DNA of 64,000 bases. It comes from Caenispirillum bisanense (GTDB lineage Bacteria > Pseudomonadota > Alphaproteobacteria > Rhodospirillales > Rhodospirillaceae). The stretch is from NCBI RefSeq assembly GCF_039523075.1, contig NZ_BAAAEP010000017.1, positions 15,664 through 79,663 of the forward strand. The letters are read 5' to 3'. Below the pieces are notes generated by a model, which was not told where the DNA came from, ran no database searches, and saw only the letters and a program-made list of their open reading frames with translations. Positions 1 to 8,359 of this stretch are shown here, piece by piece. How positions within the stretch are numbered: the first letter of the stretch is position 1; each line of letters starts with the position of its first letter. The translations under genes and the position numbers were made by a program.

Positions 1-983
1 CCCTGCAGCGCCGTCAGGGGGCGGCCGCAGTAGCGGTATTCGCTGTCGTAGTCGTCCTCGATGATCCAGGCATCGTTGCGCCGCGCCCAGTCCAGCAGGG
101 CGAGGCGGCGGGCGACGCTCATCACCGGGCCGGTCGGGTACTGGCGCGACGGCGTGATGTAGGCCAGCCGCGCATGGGGCGCCTGCGCCTCGCCGGCGGC
201 GACGTCGAGCCCCTCCTCGTCCACCGGCACCGGCACGATGTCGAGGCCGGCGGCCCGGAACGCACCGCGGGCGCCGAGGTAGCCGGGGTCCTCGATCCAC
301 GCCTTGTCGCCGGGATCGGCCAGGATGCGGGCGCAGAGGTCGAGCGCCGCCTGGGCGCCGGCGGTGATGATCACCTGATCGGGCGAGCACACGACGCCGC
401 GGGCGGTGGCGAGGTAGCCGGCCACCGCCCGGCGCAGCGGTTCATACCCCGCCGGCGGGCCGTAGTTGCCGATGGCGGTCTCGCGCAGCCGCAGCCGCTT
501 GGCCACCAGCCGCTGCCACAGGGCATGGGGGAAGGCATCCAGCGCCGGCGAGCCGGGACGGAAATAGCCGACATGGCGGGCATGCTGCTCGACGATGCGG
601 GCATTGGCCATCACCGCGCCGCGCCGCGACAGGCCGGGGCCGCCGACGTCGGGCACCACCGGCGCCGCCGCCTTGGGGTTGTCGGCGCAGGCCTCGACCA
701 GGGTCTCGCAGATGCAGTCGGTGACGTAGGAGCCGGAGCCGACGCGGCCTTCGATGAAGCCTTCGGCATAGAGTTGGTCGAAGGCCGCCGCCACGGTGTT
801 GCGCGACACGCCCAGTTCCTGCGCCAGCACGCGGGTCGACGGCAGGCGCGAGCCGGCCGGCAGCTGGCCGCCCAGGATGGCGCGGCGGATGTGCAGGTAA
901 ACCTGACGGTACAGCGGCGGAGCCTCCGGCCCGTCCTGGAGATTGACGGGCCCGATGACCGCCCCCGAAGGCGCCTTGCCCAT
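1..983 (-). CDS. MocR/PdxR-type GntR-family transcriptional regulator (C-terminus outside window)
   Basis: The first 327 residues of a chimeric regulator are present. Residues about 20-85 form a GntR winged helix (PLYRQVYLHIRRAILGG, then SRNTVAAAFDQLYAEGFI). From about residue 120 it continues into an aminotransferase class I/II fold (YGPPAGYEPLRRAVAGYL, IITAGAQAALDLCARIL, IIEDDYDSEYRY). The window ends just before the position where the family carries its PLP-binding lysine, so cofactor binding cannot be checked. MocR proteins sense PLP or amino-acid-derived ligands and often control vitamin B6, GABA or taurine genes; the target here is unknown. The start is the ATG at 981-983. Confidence 0.9.
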   Translation of the reverse strand, partial: MGKAPSGAVIGPVNLQDGPEAPPLYRQVYLHIRRAILGGQLPAGSRLPSTRVLAQELGVSRNTVAAAFDQLYAEGFIEGRVGSGSYVTDCICETLVEACADNPKAAAPVVPDVGGPGLSRRGAVMANARIVEQHARHVGYFRPGSPALDAFPHALWQRLVAKRLRLRETAIGNYGPPAGYEPLRRAVAGYLATARGVVCSPDQVIITAGAQAALDLCARILADPGDKAWIEDPGYLGARGAFRAAGLDIVPVPVDEEGLDVAAGEAQAPHARLAYITPSRQYPTGPVMSVARRLALLDWARRNDAWIIEDDYDSEYRYCGRPLTALQ

Positions 984-1176
984 GACTGGACTCCTCGTAC
1001 TCGACGAATTGGCTCGGAATTGGCCTCAGCTTACGGGTGCCAAATGGTTCACCCTAAGGTCCATTCATGAACCGATGATGAGGCCATTCGCAGGCCAACG
1101 CCACTGCCGAACCGCGAGGGTGGCCCTGCCGAGCCACGATACCAGCCGGATTAGACCAGTCCATTGATCCTGCGAA

Positions 1177-1680
1177 TTACGCCCCCGACTGTCCTCCGGG
1201 ATGGGGCAGCGGCAGGGTCGCCAGGGGCTTGATCTGGTCCAGGATGATGGCGGACCGCAGGTTTCCCACGTTGGGCAGGGCCATCAGCCGGTGCATGACG
1301 ATCTGGCTGAAGCTGCGCAGGTCCGGCGCCGCCACCCGCAGGAGGTAATCCGCATCGCCGGTGGTCAGCGCGCATTCCAGCACCTCCGGCAGGTCGAGCA
1401 CCGCCGTCTGGAAGGCCTGCACCGCCGCCTCGCCGTGCTCCTTCAGCGACACCGTCACCAGGGCGATGACATCAAGGCCGAGCGCCGCCGGGTCGAGGCG
1501 GGCGTGGTAGCCGTGCAGGAAGCCTTCCTGCTCCAGCCGGGCGATGCGGCGGGCGCACTGCGACGGCGACAGGTTCACCCGCTCCGACAGGGCGACGTGG
1601 GAGATGCGGGCATCCTCCTGCAAGGCCGCAAGGATCTTGATGTCATACCCGTCAAGCGTTTCGATGCTCGATTTCTTCAT
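1177..1680 (-). CDS. Lrp/AsnC-family transcriptional regulator
   Basis: This 167-residue protein has the full Lrp length. An N-terminal winged helix covers residues about 8-60 (DIKILAALQEDARISHVALS, NLSPSQCARRIARLEQEGF). The RAM/ligand-binding domain follows (VIALVTVSLKEHGEAAVQAF, ALTTGDADYLLRVAAPD). It is divergent from the leucine-type dehydrogenase gene at 1854. That arrangement is typical of BkdR- or Ldh-linked Lrp regulators that respond to branched-chain amino acids. Control of the neighbour is inferred from position only. Confidence 0.9.
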   Translation of the reverse strand: MKKSSIETLDGYDIKILAALQEDARISHVALSERVNLSPSQCARRIARLEQEGFLHGYHARLDPAALGLDVIALVTVSLKEHGEAAVQAFQTAVLDLPEVLECALTTGDADYLLRVAAPDLRSFSQIVMHRLMALPNVGNLRSAIILDQIKPLATLPLPHPGGQSGA

Positions 1681-1853
1681 GATGGCGCCCCGGCGTGCAT
1701 GAAACCGCCTTCACCTTGCCCCTGGCGCCCGCCATACGCAAGGACAAGGCATCGCGGTTGCCATATACTGTAAGGAAACAAAAATGAACAACAGGCACGA
1801 TCCGCGCGGCCCGCCGCGGCCCCGCGCTCAGAACAGACCGGAGGAACAACGTC

Positions 1854-2921
1854 ATGGTATTCCAGCACCTCCATTTCGATGATCACGAACGGGTGGTCTT
1901 CGTGCGCGACGCCGACAGTGGCCTGAAGGCCATCATCGCCGTGCACAATACCGTCCTCGGCCCCACCATCGGCGGCTGCCGCGTGCGCGCCTACGGCAGC
2001 GACGACGAGGCGCTGACCGACGTGCTGAAGCTGTCGCGCGGCATGACCTACAAGGCGGCCATGGCCGACCTGCCGTTCGGCGGTGCCAAGTCGGTCATCC
2101 TGTGCGACCCGAAGAAGAAGACGCGCGAGATGCTGCTGGCCATGGGCCGGGCCATCAACCAGCTGGGCGGCCTCTACACCACCGCCGAGGACATGGGCAT
2201 GGACGAGGACGACCTGCGCGCCATGCGCCGCGCCACCCCCCATGTCACCGGCCTGCCGGAAGACGGCCTGGGCGTCAGCCCGGGGCCGCTGACCGCCCTT
2301 GGCGTCTACCACGGCCTGCGCGCCGCCGCCCGTCACCGCCTGGGCAAGAACAGCCTCGCCGACGTGCATGTGGCGGTGCAGGGTGCCGGCCACGTCGGCG
2401 GCCCGCTGATCGAGCGCCTGGTGCGCGACGGCGCCCGCATCACCGTCGCCGACATGGACCGCGCCCTGGTGGAAAGGATGCAGCAGGCCCACGGCGCCGC
2501 CGTGGTGGAGCCCGACGCCATCTATGACGTCGCCGCCGACATCTTCGCCCCCTGCGCCATCGGCGGCACGCTCAACGCCGGCACGGTGCCGCGCCTGAAG
2601 GCCAAGGTGGTGGCCGGCAGCGCCAACAACCAGCTGGGCGACGACGACGCCGGCCGCCTGATGGTCGAGCGCGGCATCCTCTACGCGCCGGATTACGTCA
2701 TCAATGCCGGCGGCCTGATCAAGGTGAGCCTGGACGTCATGGCCCTGCGCCACGGCCGCTGCCTGGACCGCGAGGCGGTGGAACACCGCGTCACCCGCAT
2801 CGAGGACCGCACGGCGGAGCTGTTCTCGCTGGCCGAAAAGCGCGGCCTGCGGCCCGAGGACGCCGCCGACACCATGGCGCGGGAGCGTATCGCCCGCGGC
2901 AAGCAGGCCTGGGCTGCCTGA
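1854..2921 (+). CDS. Glu/Leu/Phe/Val dehydrogenase, probably leucine dehydrogenase
   Basis: This NAD(P)-dependent amino acid dehydrogenase of 355 residues would oxidatively deaminate leucine or related branched-chain amino acids to 2-oxo acids in the cytoplasm. The substrate-binding N-terminal domain shows the conserved lysine region (SRGMTYKAAMADLPFGGAKS, about residues 60-80). A Rossmann domain follows (VAVQGAGHVGGPLIERLV, about 180). The length fits leucine dehydrogenase (about 350-360) better than glutamate dehydrogenase (above 410). GGAGG lies 9 bases before the ATG. The Lrp gene diverges from it. Leucine, valine and phenylalanine specificity cannot be separated by eye. Confidence 0.88.
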   Translation: MVFQHLHFDDHERVVFVRDADSGLKAIIAVHNTVLGPTIGGCRVRAYGSDDEALTDVLKLSRGMTYKAAMADLPFGGAKSVILCDPKKKTREMLLAMGRAINQLGGLYTTAEDMGMDEDDLRAMRRATPHVTGLPEDGLGVSPGPLTALGVYHGLRAAARHRLGKNSLADVHVAVQGAGHVGGPLIERLVRDGARITVADMDRALVERMQQAHGAAVVEPDAIYDVAADIFAPCAIGGTLNAGTVPRLKAKVVAGSANNQLGDDDAGRLMVERGILYAPDYVINAGGLIKVSLDVMALRHGRCLDREAVEHRVTRIEDRTAELFSLAEKRGLRPEDAADTMARERIARGKQAWAA

Positions 2922-3020
2922 TCGCCCGCCCTCTCCGGTCGGGACAGCCTGTGCCCAGCGGCGCCGTTCGCTTTCGCGGATGGCGCCGACGGCCGGGGCG
3001 CCGTCAGGACAGGGGCAGGA

Positions 3021-3040
3021 TCGGGTCGGGTCGGGTCGGG
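3021..3040. repeat. Short tandem repeat, TCGGG x4
   Basis: Four perfect copies of the pentamer TCGGG lie between two convergent genes, the dehydrogenase and the small membrane protein. There is no evident function. Slippage could make it polymorphic. Confidence 0.85.
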
Positions 3041-3051
3041 ATCGGCAGAGG

Positions 3052-3627
3052 TCAGCGCAGGGCGCCGAGGGTGCGGCCGCCGCGCGGCAGGCTGCGCTGC
3101 ACCGGCACGCCGCCGCAGGCCTCGATGGCGAGCGCCACATCCTCGCTGCGGCAGGCGAGCGCGCCGACGTTGAGCAGGATCACCCCCCGCGACCACGCCC
3201 CCACCGGCCGCGCGAACAGGCGCATCCAGGCCGGGCGGGTGTCGAACTGCTGCGGCGTTTCCACCGCCAGGGCGAAGGCGGCGGTCAGCCCGCGCCCGCG
3301 CGCCTGCACCGCCCGCACCGCCGTCCACGGGATGCGGCGGCCATAGCGGCGGTCGCGAATGCCGTGCTCATCGATGGTCAGCACCGGGCCTTCGCGCAAA
3401 AGAAAACGGGCCGCCGTGATGGCCAGCCCGCCGAACAGAAGAATGCCGAACAGCGCCGCCGAGGCGGTGCCGACGTCGGCGGTGGTGGTGTCCTTCACCA
3501 CCTGCGCCGCCTCGCCCTCGCCGATGAACACCAGCAGGAACAGGCCGGCGGCGGCAGCCATGGCCACCACGCTGCACAGGGCGAACACCGACAGTTTCAG
3601 GCGATCGTACGGAAAGGTGTAGCTCAT
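3052..3627 (-). CDS. STM3941-like small membrane protein
   Basis: This 191-residue protein has two N-terminal transmembrane segments (about residues 13-35, VFALCSVVAMAAAAGLFLLV, and about 55-75, AALFGILLFGGLAITAARF). A PH-like cytoplasmic part follows with the pattern LTIDEHGIRDRRYGRRIPW, as seen in the STM3941 family. The function of that family is unknown. The ATG at 3627 is chosen because AAAAGG lies about 10 bases upstream. In-frame ATGs at 3651 and 3663 would add a basic extension without a clear ribosome binding site. Confidence 0.75.
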   Translation of the reverse strand: MSYTFPYDRLKLSVFALCSVVAMAAAAGLFLLVFIGEGEAAQVVKDTTTADVGTASAALFGILLFGGLAITAARFLLREGPVLTIDEHGIRDRRYGRRIPWTAVRAVQARGRGLTAAFALAVETPQQFDTRPAWMRLFARPVGAWSRGVILLNVGALACRSEDVALAIEACGGVPVQRSLPRGGRTLGALR

Positions 3628-3955
3628 CGGCTGGCGCCTTTTCGTCCTCATGCTGCGCTGCATTCACGCCGCATAGAGACCATATCCGCACGGCTCCTAC
3701 GACTCTTTTTTGACGCCGCCCCCTCCGTCCGCAGGGGGTGCGGGCGCAACCGCAGGCATCGCAAGGCGTAGCGGCTGCCCGCCGGCTGGCGTCGGGTGGG
3801 AGGCAGGGGCCGGGTCCGCCGGCGGAGGATGCCGCGCCGGCCCGGTGCGATGCGGCGAATCGCGCATAACAGGCGTTGTATTTCCGCACGTGCAATCGCG
3901 CCTGCGTCGCCCCATATCGGCAGTGGAGCAAGCCGCGCAGCGGTGGAGGTATCCG
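3628..3955. other. Divergent intergenic region, 328 bp
   Basis: This lies between two divergent genes. It holds a C5T/AG5 stem at about 3719-3738 preceded by a T6 run. I found no convincing promoter hexamers and no conserved small ORF. Confidence 0.5.
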
Positions 3956-4489
3956 ATGGTCCGGCAAGCGGTGGTGGCCGCCTGTGCCCTGGCGGCGATG
4001 GTCCTGCTGATGCCGCGTCCGGCGATGGCCGACGACGGCTCGCCGGCGATCGACTCCAGCCGCCTGCTCGGCGGCCTGCCGCTGGATGCGGCGCCGCCCG
4101 GTGCCCTGCCGCTGTCGGCCGTGTCGCCGCCGCCGGTGATCTTCTCGCTGGAGGCGCCGCAGGACGGCCGCCTGCCGGTTTCCGGCCCGACCACCGCCTT
4201 CCCCACCCTGCCCGGCAGCGCCGACGACCACGGCCGCACCCTCGGCACCCGGCTGTCGCTGGGCCAGCCGCTCGGCCTCGACCTGCTGGGCGGCAGCCTG
4301 GACTGGCGCGCCACCGCCTCCATCGAGCAGGGGCTGGACGGCGAGGCCTACGGCATCGGCCTGTCCATCGGATCGTTGAGCGACGGCGGCCTGATGCCGC
4401 CCTCCGACCTGCGCATGGGCCTCACCTACGGTACCGCCCCCGATGCCGGCGAGCATGGGGTGATGCTGGACTTCTCCTATCGCTTTTAG
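3956..4489 (+). CDS. Exported protein of unknown function, possible outer-membrane strand at C-terminus
   Basis: This 177-residue protein has a classic Sec signal peptide (residues 1-24, hydrophobic core AVVAACALAAMVLLM, cleavage after PAMA). The mature part is Pro/Leu/Gly-rich. Its last third alternates hydrophobic and polar residues and ends in Phe (MLDFSYRF), as in outer-membrane beta-barrel C-terminal signals. At this size a full barrel would be small, so the localisation is inferred. The start is fixed by GGTGGAGGT 5 bases before the ATG. I recognise no family. Confidence 0.75.
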   Translation: MVRQAVVAACALAAMVLLMPRPAMADDGSPAIDSSRLLGGLPLDAAPPGALPLSAVSPPPVIFSLEAPQDGRLPVSGPTTAFPTLPGSADDHGRTLGTRLSLGQPLGLDLLGGSLDWRATASIEQGLDGEAYGIGLSIGSLSDGGLMPPSDLRMGLTYGTAPDAGEHGVMLDFSYRF

Positions 4490-4559
4490 CCGGATTGTGG
4501 GGCGGGTCTTTCTTCCGTACCCTGCGCGCCGGGTGTAGCGGAAGCGAGTGAGGGGGCTC

Positions 4560-5153
4560 ATGAAGGTTCGCGACGGCACCGACGCGGATGGCCGGCAGGT
4601 CGCCGCGATCGTCGAACACATGCTGGGTGAATACTCCGGCTGCGCCGCGCTGGATCGCGCCCGGCGGCAGGAGTTGCGGGCGCCGGGCAGCACCTTTGCC
4701 GCCCTCAACGGCGGCTTCTGGGTGGCGGAGGGCGACGAGGGCGGCCTGGCCGGCTGCATCGCCATCGCGGCCACCGACTCCGCCGAGACGTTCGAGCTGC
4801 ATCACCTCTACGTCCTGCCGCGTCTGCGCGGCAGCGGCCTGGCCATGCGCCTGCTGGCGCTGGCGGTGCTGCACGCCCGCCGCCACGGCGCTCGCCGCAT
4901 CGAGTTGTGGGCCGATACCCGCTTCCTGGCGGGCCAACGGTTCTGGGAGCGGCACGGCTTCGTCCGCCTGCCCGGCACCCGGCCGGCCGGCGACGGCGAG
5001 GAATGCCGCTACGCCCTCATGCTGGATCGGGCCTGCCCGCCGGGGGTAGCGCTTTCACCATCGCGATCAGGGCAAAATCCCAGCGGCCGTGGAGCGTCCG
5101 TCCGTTTTCGCGCCAGCCCCGGGCGGCGTAGAAGCGTCGCGCCGCTGCATTAG
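4560..5153 (+). CDS. GNAT-family N-acetyltransferase
   Basis: Residues about 1-160 are a GNAT acyl-CoA-dependent acetyltransferase. Motif A/B reads LHHLYVLPRLRGSGLAMRLL, with an RxxGxA-type CoA loop, followed by FWERHGFVRL. The substrate is unknown. The frame runs about 35 residues past the domain, into sequence antisense to the next GNAT gene (137 bp of convergent overlap). This tail is arginine-rich and probably not functional. The ATG at 4560 follows a GAGGGGG ribosome binding site. Confidence 0.85.
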   Translation: MKVRDGTDADGRQVAAIVEHMLGEYSGCAALDRARRQELRAPGSTFAALNGGFWVAEGDEGGLAGCIAIAATDSAETFELHHLYVLPRLRGSGLAMRLLALAVLHARRHGARRIELWADTRFLAGQRFWERHGFVRLPGTRPAGDGEECRYALMLDRACPPGVALSPSRSGQNPSGRGASVRFRASPGRRRSVAPLH

Positions 5154-5532
5154 GCTCCGCCACGTCCAGCCGCGCCAGAGCGTGGCCGCGCGCTGCGATC
5201 TCCCGTTCCGCCACATGCAGCAGCAGGCGGCCGAGGCCGCGGCCCTGGGCGGGCGGGTCGATGAACAGTTCGCGCAGCAGGTCGCCGCCGGTCCACACCA
5301 CGCCGAGCGGCGGGCCGTTGCCCGGCGGCACCGCCAGCCAAGCGCCGGCGAAGTCGAGCCCGGCGCCGACCAGCGCCGCCGTCCCCTGCTCCGCCGCCGC
5401 CGCCCGCACCGACGGGCTGAAGGGGCCGTAGGTGTGCAGCACGGTGCGCGCCACCAGCGCCCGCACCGCATCCACGTCCTCCGGCGCCGCCGCCCGCAGC
5501 ATCACGCGGCGAGGATCGGGGCCGGCGCTCAC
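5017..5532 (-). CDS. GNAT-family N-acetyltransferase, coupled to the upstream hydrolase gene
   Basis: This 171-residue acetyltransferase shows LRELFIDPPAQGRGLGRLLL (CoA-binding RGxG loop) and ARRFYAARGWRENG near the C-terminus. The substrate is unknown. A GTG at 5532 overlaps the stop of the metallo-beta-lactamase gene as GTGA, which suggests translational coupling. The alternative ATG at 5502 would begin at MLRAAAPEDVDAV, exactly where GNAT homology starts, so it is also plausible. The 3' end overlaps the convergent GNAT gene. Confidence 0.85.
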   Translation of the reverse strand: MSAGPDPRRVMLRAAAPEDVDAVRALVARTVLHTYGPFSPSVRAAAAEQGTAALVGAGLDFAGAWLAVPPGNGPPLGVVWTGGDLLRELFIDPPAQGRGLGRLLLHVAEREIAARGHALARLDVAEPNAAARRFYAARGWRENGRTLHGRWDFALIAMVKALPPAGRPDPA

Positions 5533-6200
5533 ATCATCCCCGCCATGACTGTCCACCACCGGCGGGCCTCCCGCGCACTCCAATAGGGGCCGTGGCCGGA
5601 GAACAGCAGGGTTTCCGGCGGCACCTCGGCCAGGAAGCGACCGATGGAGGCGACCAGCGTCGCCTGATCGCCTCCGGGGAAGTCGGTGCGGCCGACGCCG
5701 CCCTTGAACAGCGTGTCGCCGGTGAAGGCAAAGCCCGGGAAGACGAAGCACACTCCGCCCGGCGTATGGCCGGGCGTGGCGATGGTGGTCACGGCGCTCG
5801 CCGCCGCCCGCAGCGGAGCCGTTTCGGTGAGATAGGCCACCGGCGGCACCTCCACCGGCCGGCCGAGCAGCGCCCTGCCCCACTCCGCCGCCGCCTCCAG
5901 CACCGGCCGCTCGTTCTCGTGCGCCAGGACGGCCGCGCCGGTCAGCTCCGCCGTGGCGGCAAGGCCGGCCACATGGTCCGGGTGGCCATGGGTGAGCAGG
6001 ATGGCATCGACCGTATCGGCACCGCCGTTCTCCGCCAGCCGCGCCGCGATCCGCCCCGCCGCATCCCCGGGATCAACCACCGCCTGAGCGCCGGAGGGGA
6101 CGTGCTTCACGACGTAGCAGTTCTCGAAATAGGGCGGATCGGAGACCACCACGTGGATCTCGTAGTCACCGACGATGACGGGGCTGTCGAACGGCTGCAT
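5529..6200 (-). CDS. Metallo-beta-lactamase-fold hydrolase (GloB/YcbL-like)
   Basis: This 223-residue hydrolase has the zinc motif LTHGHPDHVAG (HxHxDH) at about residue 75. It also has ATPGHTPGGVCFVFPG (third His), FTGDTLFKGGVGRTDFPGGD (bridging Asp) and LLFSGHGPYW (last His). Members cleave thioesters such as S-lactoylglutathione, or related substrates; which one cannot be told. A GGAGG ribosome binding site lies 4 bases before the ATG at 6200. It heads a two-gene unit with the GNAT gene. Confidence 0.88.
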   Translation of the reverse strand: MQPFDSPVIVGDYEIHVVVSDPPYFENCYVVKHVPSGAQAVVDPGDAAGRIAARLAENGGADTVDAILLTHGHPDHVAGLAATAELTGAAVLAHENERPVLEAAAEWGRALLGRPVEVPPVAYLTETAPLRAAASAVTTIATPGHTPGGVCFVFPGFAFTGDTLFKGGVGRTDFPGGDQATLVASIGRFLAEVPPETLLFSGHGPYWSAREARRWWTVMAGMM

Positions 6201-6278
6201 GCGCTCCTCCGGCTGGGTGCCGGCATGGTGGCGGCGGGGCGGAGGCAGGTCAAGGCTCCGGGCGGTGGAGGTGTTGAG

Positions 6279-6464
6279 TAGCCACCAAGACACCAAGTAC
6301 ACCAAGGGCGCCGGGGTTCGCCGCGGCGCCTGTTTCCTGGCCCGGCGGCGCAGCCCGCTCCCATGAATGACTTCTTCAAGGAGGCGCCGCTCCGCCATCG
6401 CCCTGCCGGAGGCGGACGCCCCGGCTTGCACGGCCTCTTGGTGTACTTGGTGTCTTGGTGGCTA
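6279..6464. repeat. Long inverted-repeat element, copy 1 (186 bp)
   Basis: The ends are perfect 28-bp inverted repeats: 6279-6306 begins TAGCCACCAAGACACC, and 6437-6464 is its exact reverse complement. The element starts with TA and ends with TA. The interior includes TCAAGGAGG at 6376-6384. A second copy in the same orientation lies at 57174-57361. It contains no transposase. It could be a MITE-like or palindromic interspersed repeat. It fills the gap between two divergent genes and could form a long hairpin in RNA from either strand. Confidence 0.9.
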
Positions 6465-6569
6465 TAACCCTCCGGTGGCGCCATCTCCCGCCGCTGAATG
6501 TCACTGGACAAGGCCGGGCCGATGGCCGACCTGTAACGCTGCTTGATCCTGTCCGGGCGGACGTTTTTC

Positions 6570-7454
6570 GTGTCCTTGCGTGACCTGCTTCTCGGCCTCA
6601 CGGTGGTTCTGCTGTGGGGCTTCAACATCGTGACGGCCAAGTGGGGCGTGGCGGAGATTCCGCCGCTGCTGTTCACCGCCCTGCGCTTCGCCGCCGTCGG
6701 CCTGCTGGTGGTGCCCTTCGTGCGCCTGCCGCGCGCCGCCCTGCGCGACATCCTGCTGCTGTCGCTCACCTTCGGCACCGGCGGCTTCGGGCTGATGTTC
6801 ATGAGCTTCGCCATCGCCGAAGGCTCCACCGCCGCCATCGTCAGCCAGCTGGTGGTGCCCTTCGCGGTGCTGCTGGGCATCTTCGTGCTGGGCGAACGGC
6901 CGGGGCCGCGGCGCATCTTCGGCATCGTGCTGGCGCTGGCCGGGGTGGTGGTGGTGGCCGGCGAGCCGCAGGCGACGCCGCCGCTCGGCATCATCCTCAT
7001 GGCGGGTTCGGCGGCCTGTTCGGCGCTCGGCAACCTGTTCCTGAAGCGGCTGACGCAGCTGCCGCCGCTCGGCGTGGTGGGGTGGATGTCGCTGCTGGCG
7101 ACGCCGCAGCTGCTGGTGCTGTCGCTGCTGCTGGAGACCAATCAGGTGGAGGCGGTGCTGGCCGCCGGCGAGCGGACCTGGTGGTCGCTGGCCTATACGG
7201 TGCTCGCCGCCTCCATCATCGCCCATTCCCTGTGGGCCGGGCTGGTGCGCCGGCACGAGCTGTCGCGCATCGTGCCGTTCTCGCTGCTGGCGCCGGTCAC
7301 CAGCGTCATCTGCGCCATCCTGTTCCTCGGCGAGCCGCTGACCCTGCTGAAGATCGTCGGCGGCGGCATCACCCTCACCGGCGTCGCCATCATCCAGCTC
7401 CGTCAGGCGAAGAAGGCACCGCAGACCGCCGCCGAGCCGGCGCGGGCGGCCTGA
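6570..7454 (+). CDS. EamA/DMT-family transporter (first of tandem pair)
   Basis: This inner-membrane permease of 294 residues has about ten transmembrane helices in two EamA repeats (about residues 5-130 and 140-280). Landmarks are LWGFNIVTAKWGV in helix 1, LVVPFAVLLGIFVLGERP closing repeat 1, and FLGEPLTLLKIVGGGITLTG in repeat 2. The family exports amino acids, metabolites or drugs; the substrate here is unknown. The GTG at 6570 is preferred because it aligns with the ATG of the paralogue next door. A TTG at 6543 is also in frame. Confidence 0.88.
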   Translation: MSLRDLLLGLTVVLLWGFNIVTAKWGVAEIPPLLFTALRFAAVGLLVVPFVRLPRAALRDILLLSLTFGTGGFGLMFMSFAIAEGSTAAIVSQLVVPFAVLLGIFVLGERPGPRRIFGIVLALAGVVVVAGEPQATPPLGIILMAGSAACSALGNLFLKRLTQLPPLGVVGWMSLLATPQLLVLSLLLETNQVEAVLAAGERTWWSLAYTVLAASIIAHSLWAGLVRRHELSRIVPFSLLAPVTSVICAILFLGEPLTLLKIVGGGITLTGVAIIQLRQAKKAPQTAAEPARAA

Positions 7455-7458
7455 GGCC

Positions 7459-8358
7459 ATGGGCGCCCGCGACGTTCTGCTCGCCCTGACGGTACAGCTT
7501 CTCTGGGGCCTCAATCTGGTGGTCGCCAAGGTGGGGGTGAGCGAGATCCCGCCGCTCGCCTTCACCGCCATCCGCTTCGCCCTGGTGGCGCTGCTGGTGG
7601 TGCCGTTCATGCGGGTGCCGCTGCGGGCGGTGCCGGGCCTCGTGCTGCTGTCCTTCACCTTCGGCACCGTCCACTTCGGGCTGATGTTCACCGGCCTGGC
7701 GGACATGGACGCGGCGGCGGCGGGCATCGTCATCCAGCTGGGCACGCCCTTCACCCTGCTGCTCGGCGTGCTGGTGTTCAAGGAACGGCTGGGCTGGAAG
7801 CGCCTGGGCGGCACAGTGCTGGCGTTCTCTGGCGTCGTGCTGCTGGCCGGCGAGCCCACCCTGCCCGGCCTGACGCCGCTGCTGCTGGTCACCGCGGGCG
7901 CCTTCGGCTGGGCGGTTTCCAACGTGGTGGTGAAGCGGCTGCCGGAGGTCAACCCGGTGGCCATGACCGGCTACCTCAGCCTGTTCGCGGTGCCGCAGCT
8001 CGGCCTGCTGTCGTGGCTGCTGGAGGGCGACCAGATGCCCCGGCTGGCCGATGCCGGCTGGATGGGCTGGGGCGCCGTGATCTATACCGCCGTCGCCGCC
8101 TCCATCGTCGCCCATTCCCTGTGGTACGGACTGGTGCGCCGGCACGAGATGGCGCAGGTGGCGCCCTTCGGCCTGCTGGCGCCGGTTATCGGCATCGCCA
8201 CCGCGATCCTCTTGCTAGGCGAGCCGCTGACGTGGCAGAAGGCTGTCGGCGGCACCCTCACCCTGATCGGCGTCGCCATCGTCCAGATGCGGACGGCCCG
8301 GCGCAGGCCCACACCCCCGCCCGACGCCGAGCCGGAGGAAGCCGGGAGCCCTACCTGA
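7459..8358 (+). CDS. EamA/DMT-family transporter (second of tandem pair)
   Basis: This is a 299-residue paralogue of the preceding protein, starting four bases after its stop. It shares landmarks helix by helix (LWGLNLVVAKVGVSEIPPL, AASIVAHSLWYGLVRRHE, LLGEPLTWQKAVGGTLTLIG). The pair is a local duplication. The two may act as separate carriers or as a heterodimer, which is inferred and not shown. The amidase gene begins one base after its stop, so all three are probably co-transcribed. Confidence 0.88.
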   Translation: MGARDVLLALTVQLLWGLNLVVAKVGVSEIPPLAFTAIRFALVALLVVPFMRVPLRAVPGLVLLSFTFGTVHFGLMFTGLADMDAAAAGIVIQLGTPFTLLLGVLVFKERLGWKRLGGTVLAFSGVVLLAGEPTLPGLTPLLLVTAGAFGWAVSNVVVKRLPEVNPVAMTGYLSLFAVPQLGLLSWLLEGDQMPRLADAGWMGWGAVIYTAVAASIVAHSLWYGLVRRHEMAQVAPFGLLAPVIGIATAILLLGEPLTWQKAVGGTLTLIGVAIVQMRTARRRPTPPPDAEPEEAGSPT

Positions 8359-8359
8359 C

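Noticed and set aside
3719..3738. Hairpin after T6 as a terminator
   Set aside because: The T-run precedes the stem on the plus strand and no gene ends there on either strand.
6279..6464. Insertion sequence
   Set aside because: The element is too short for a transposase and has none. It is reported only as a repeat.
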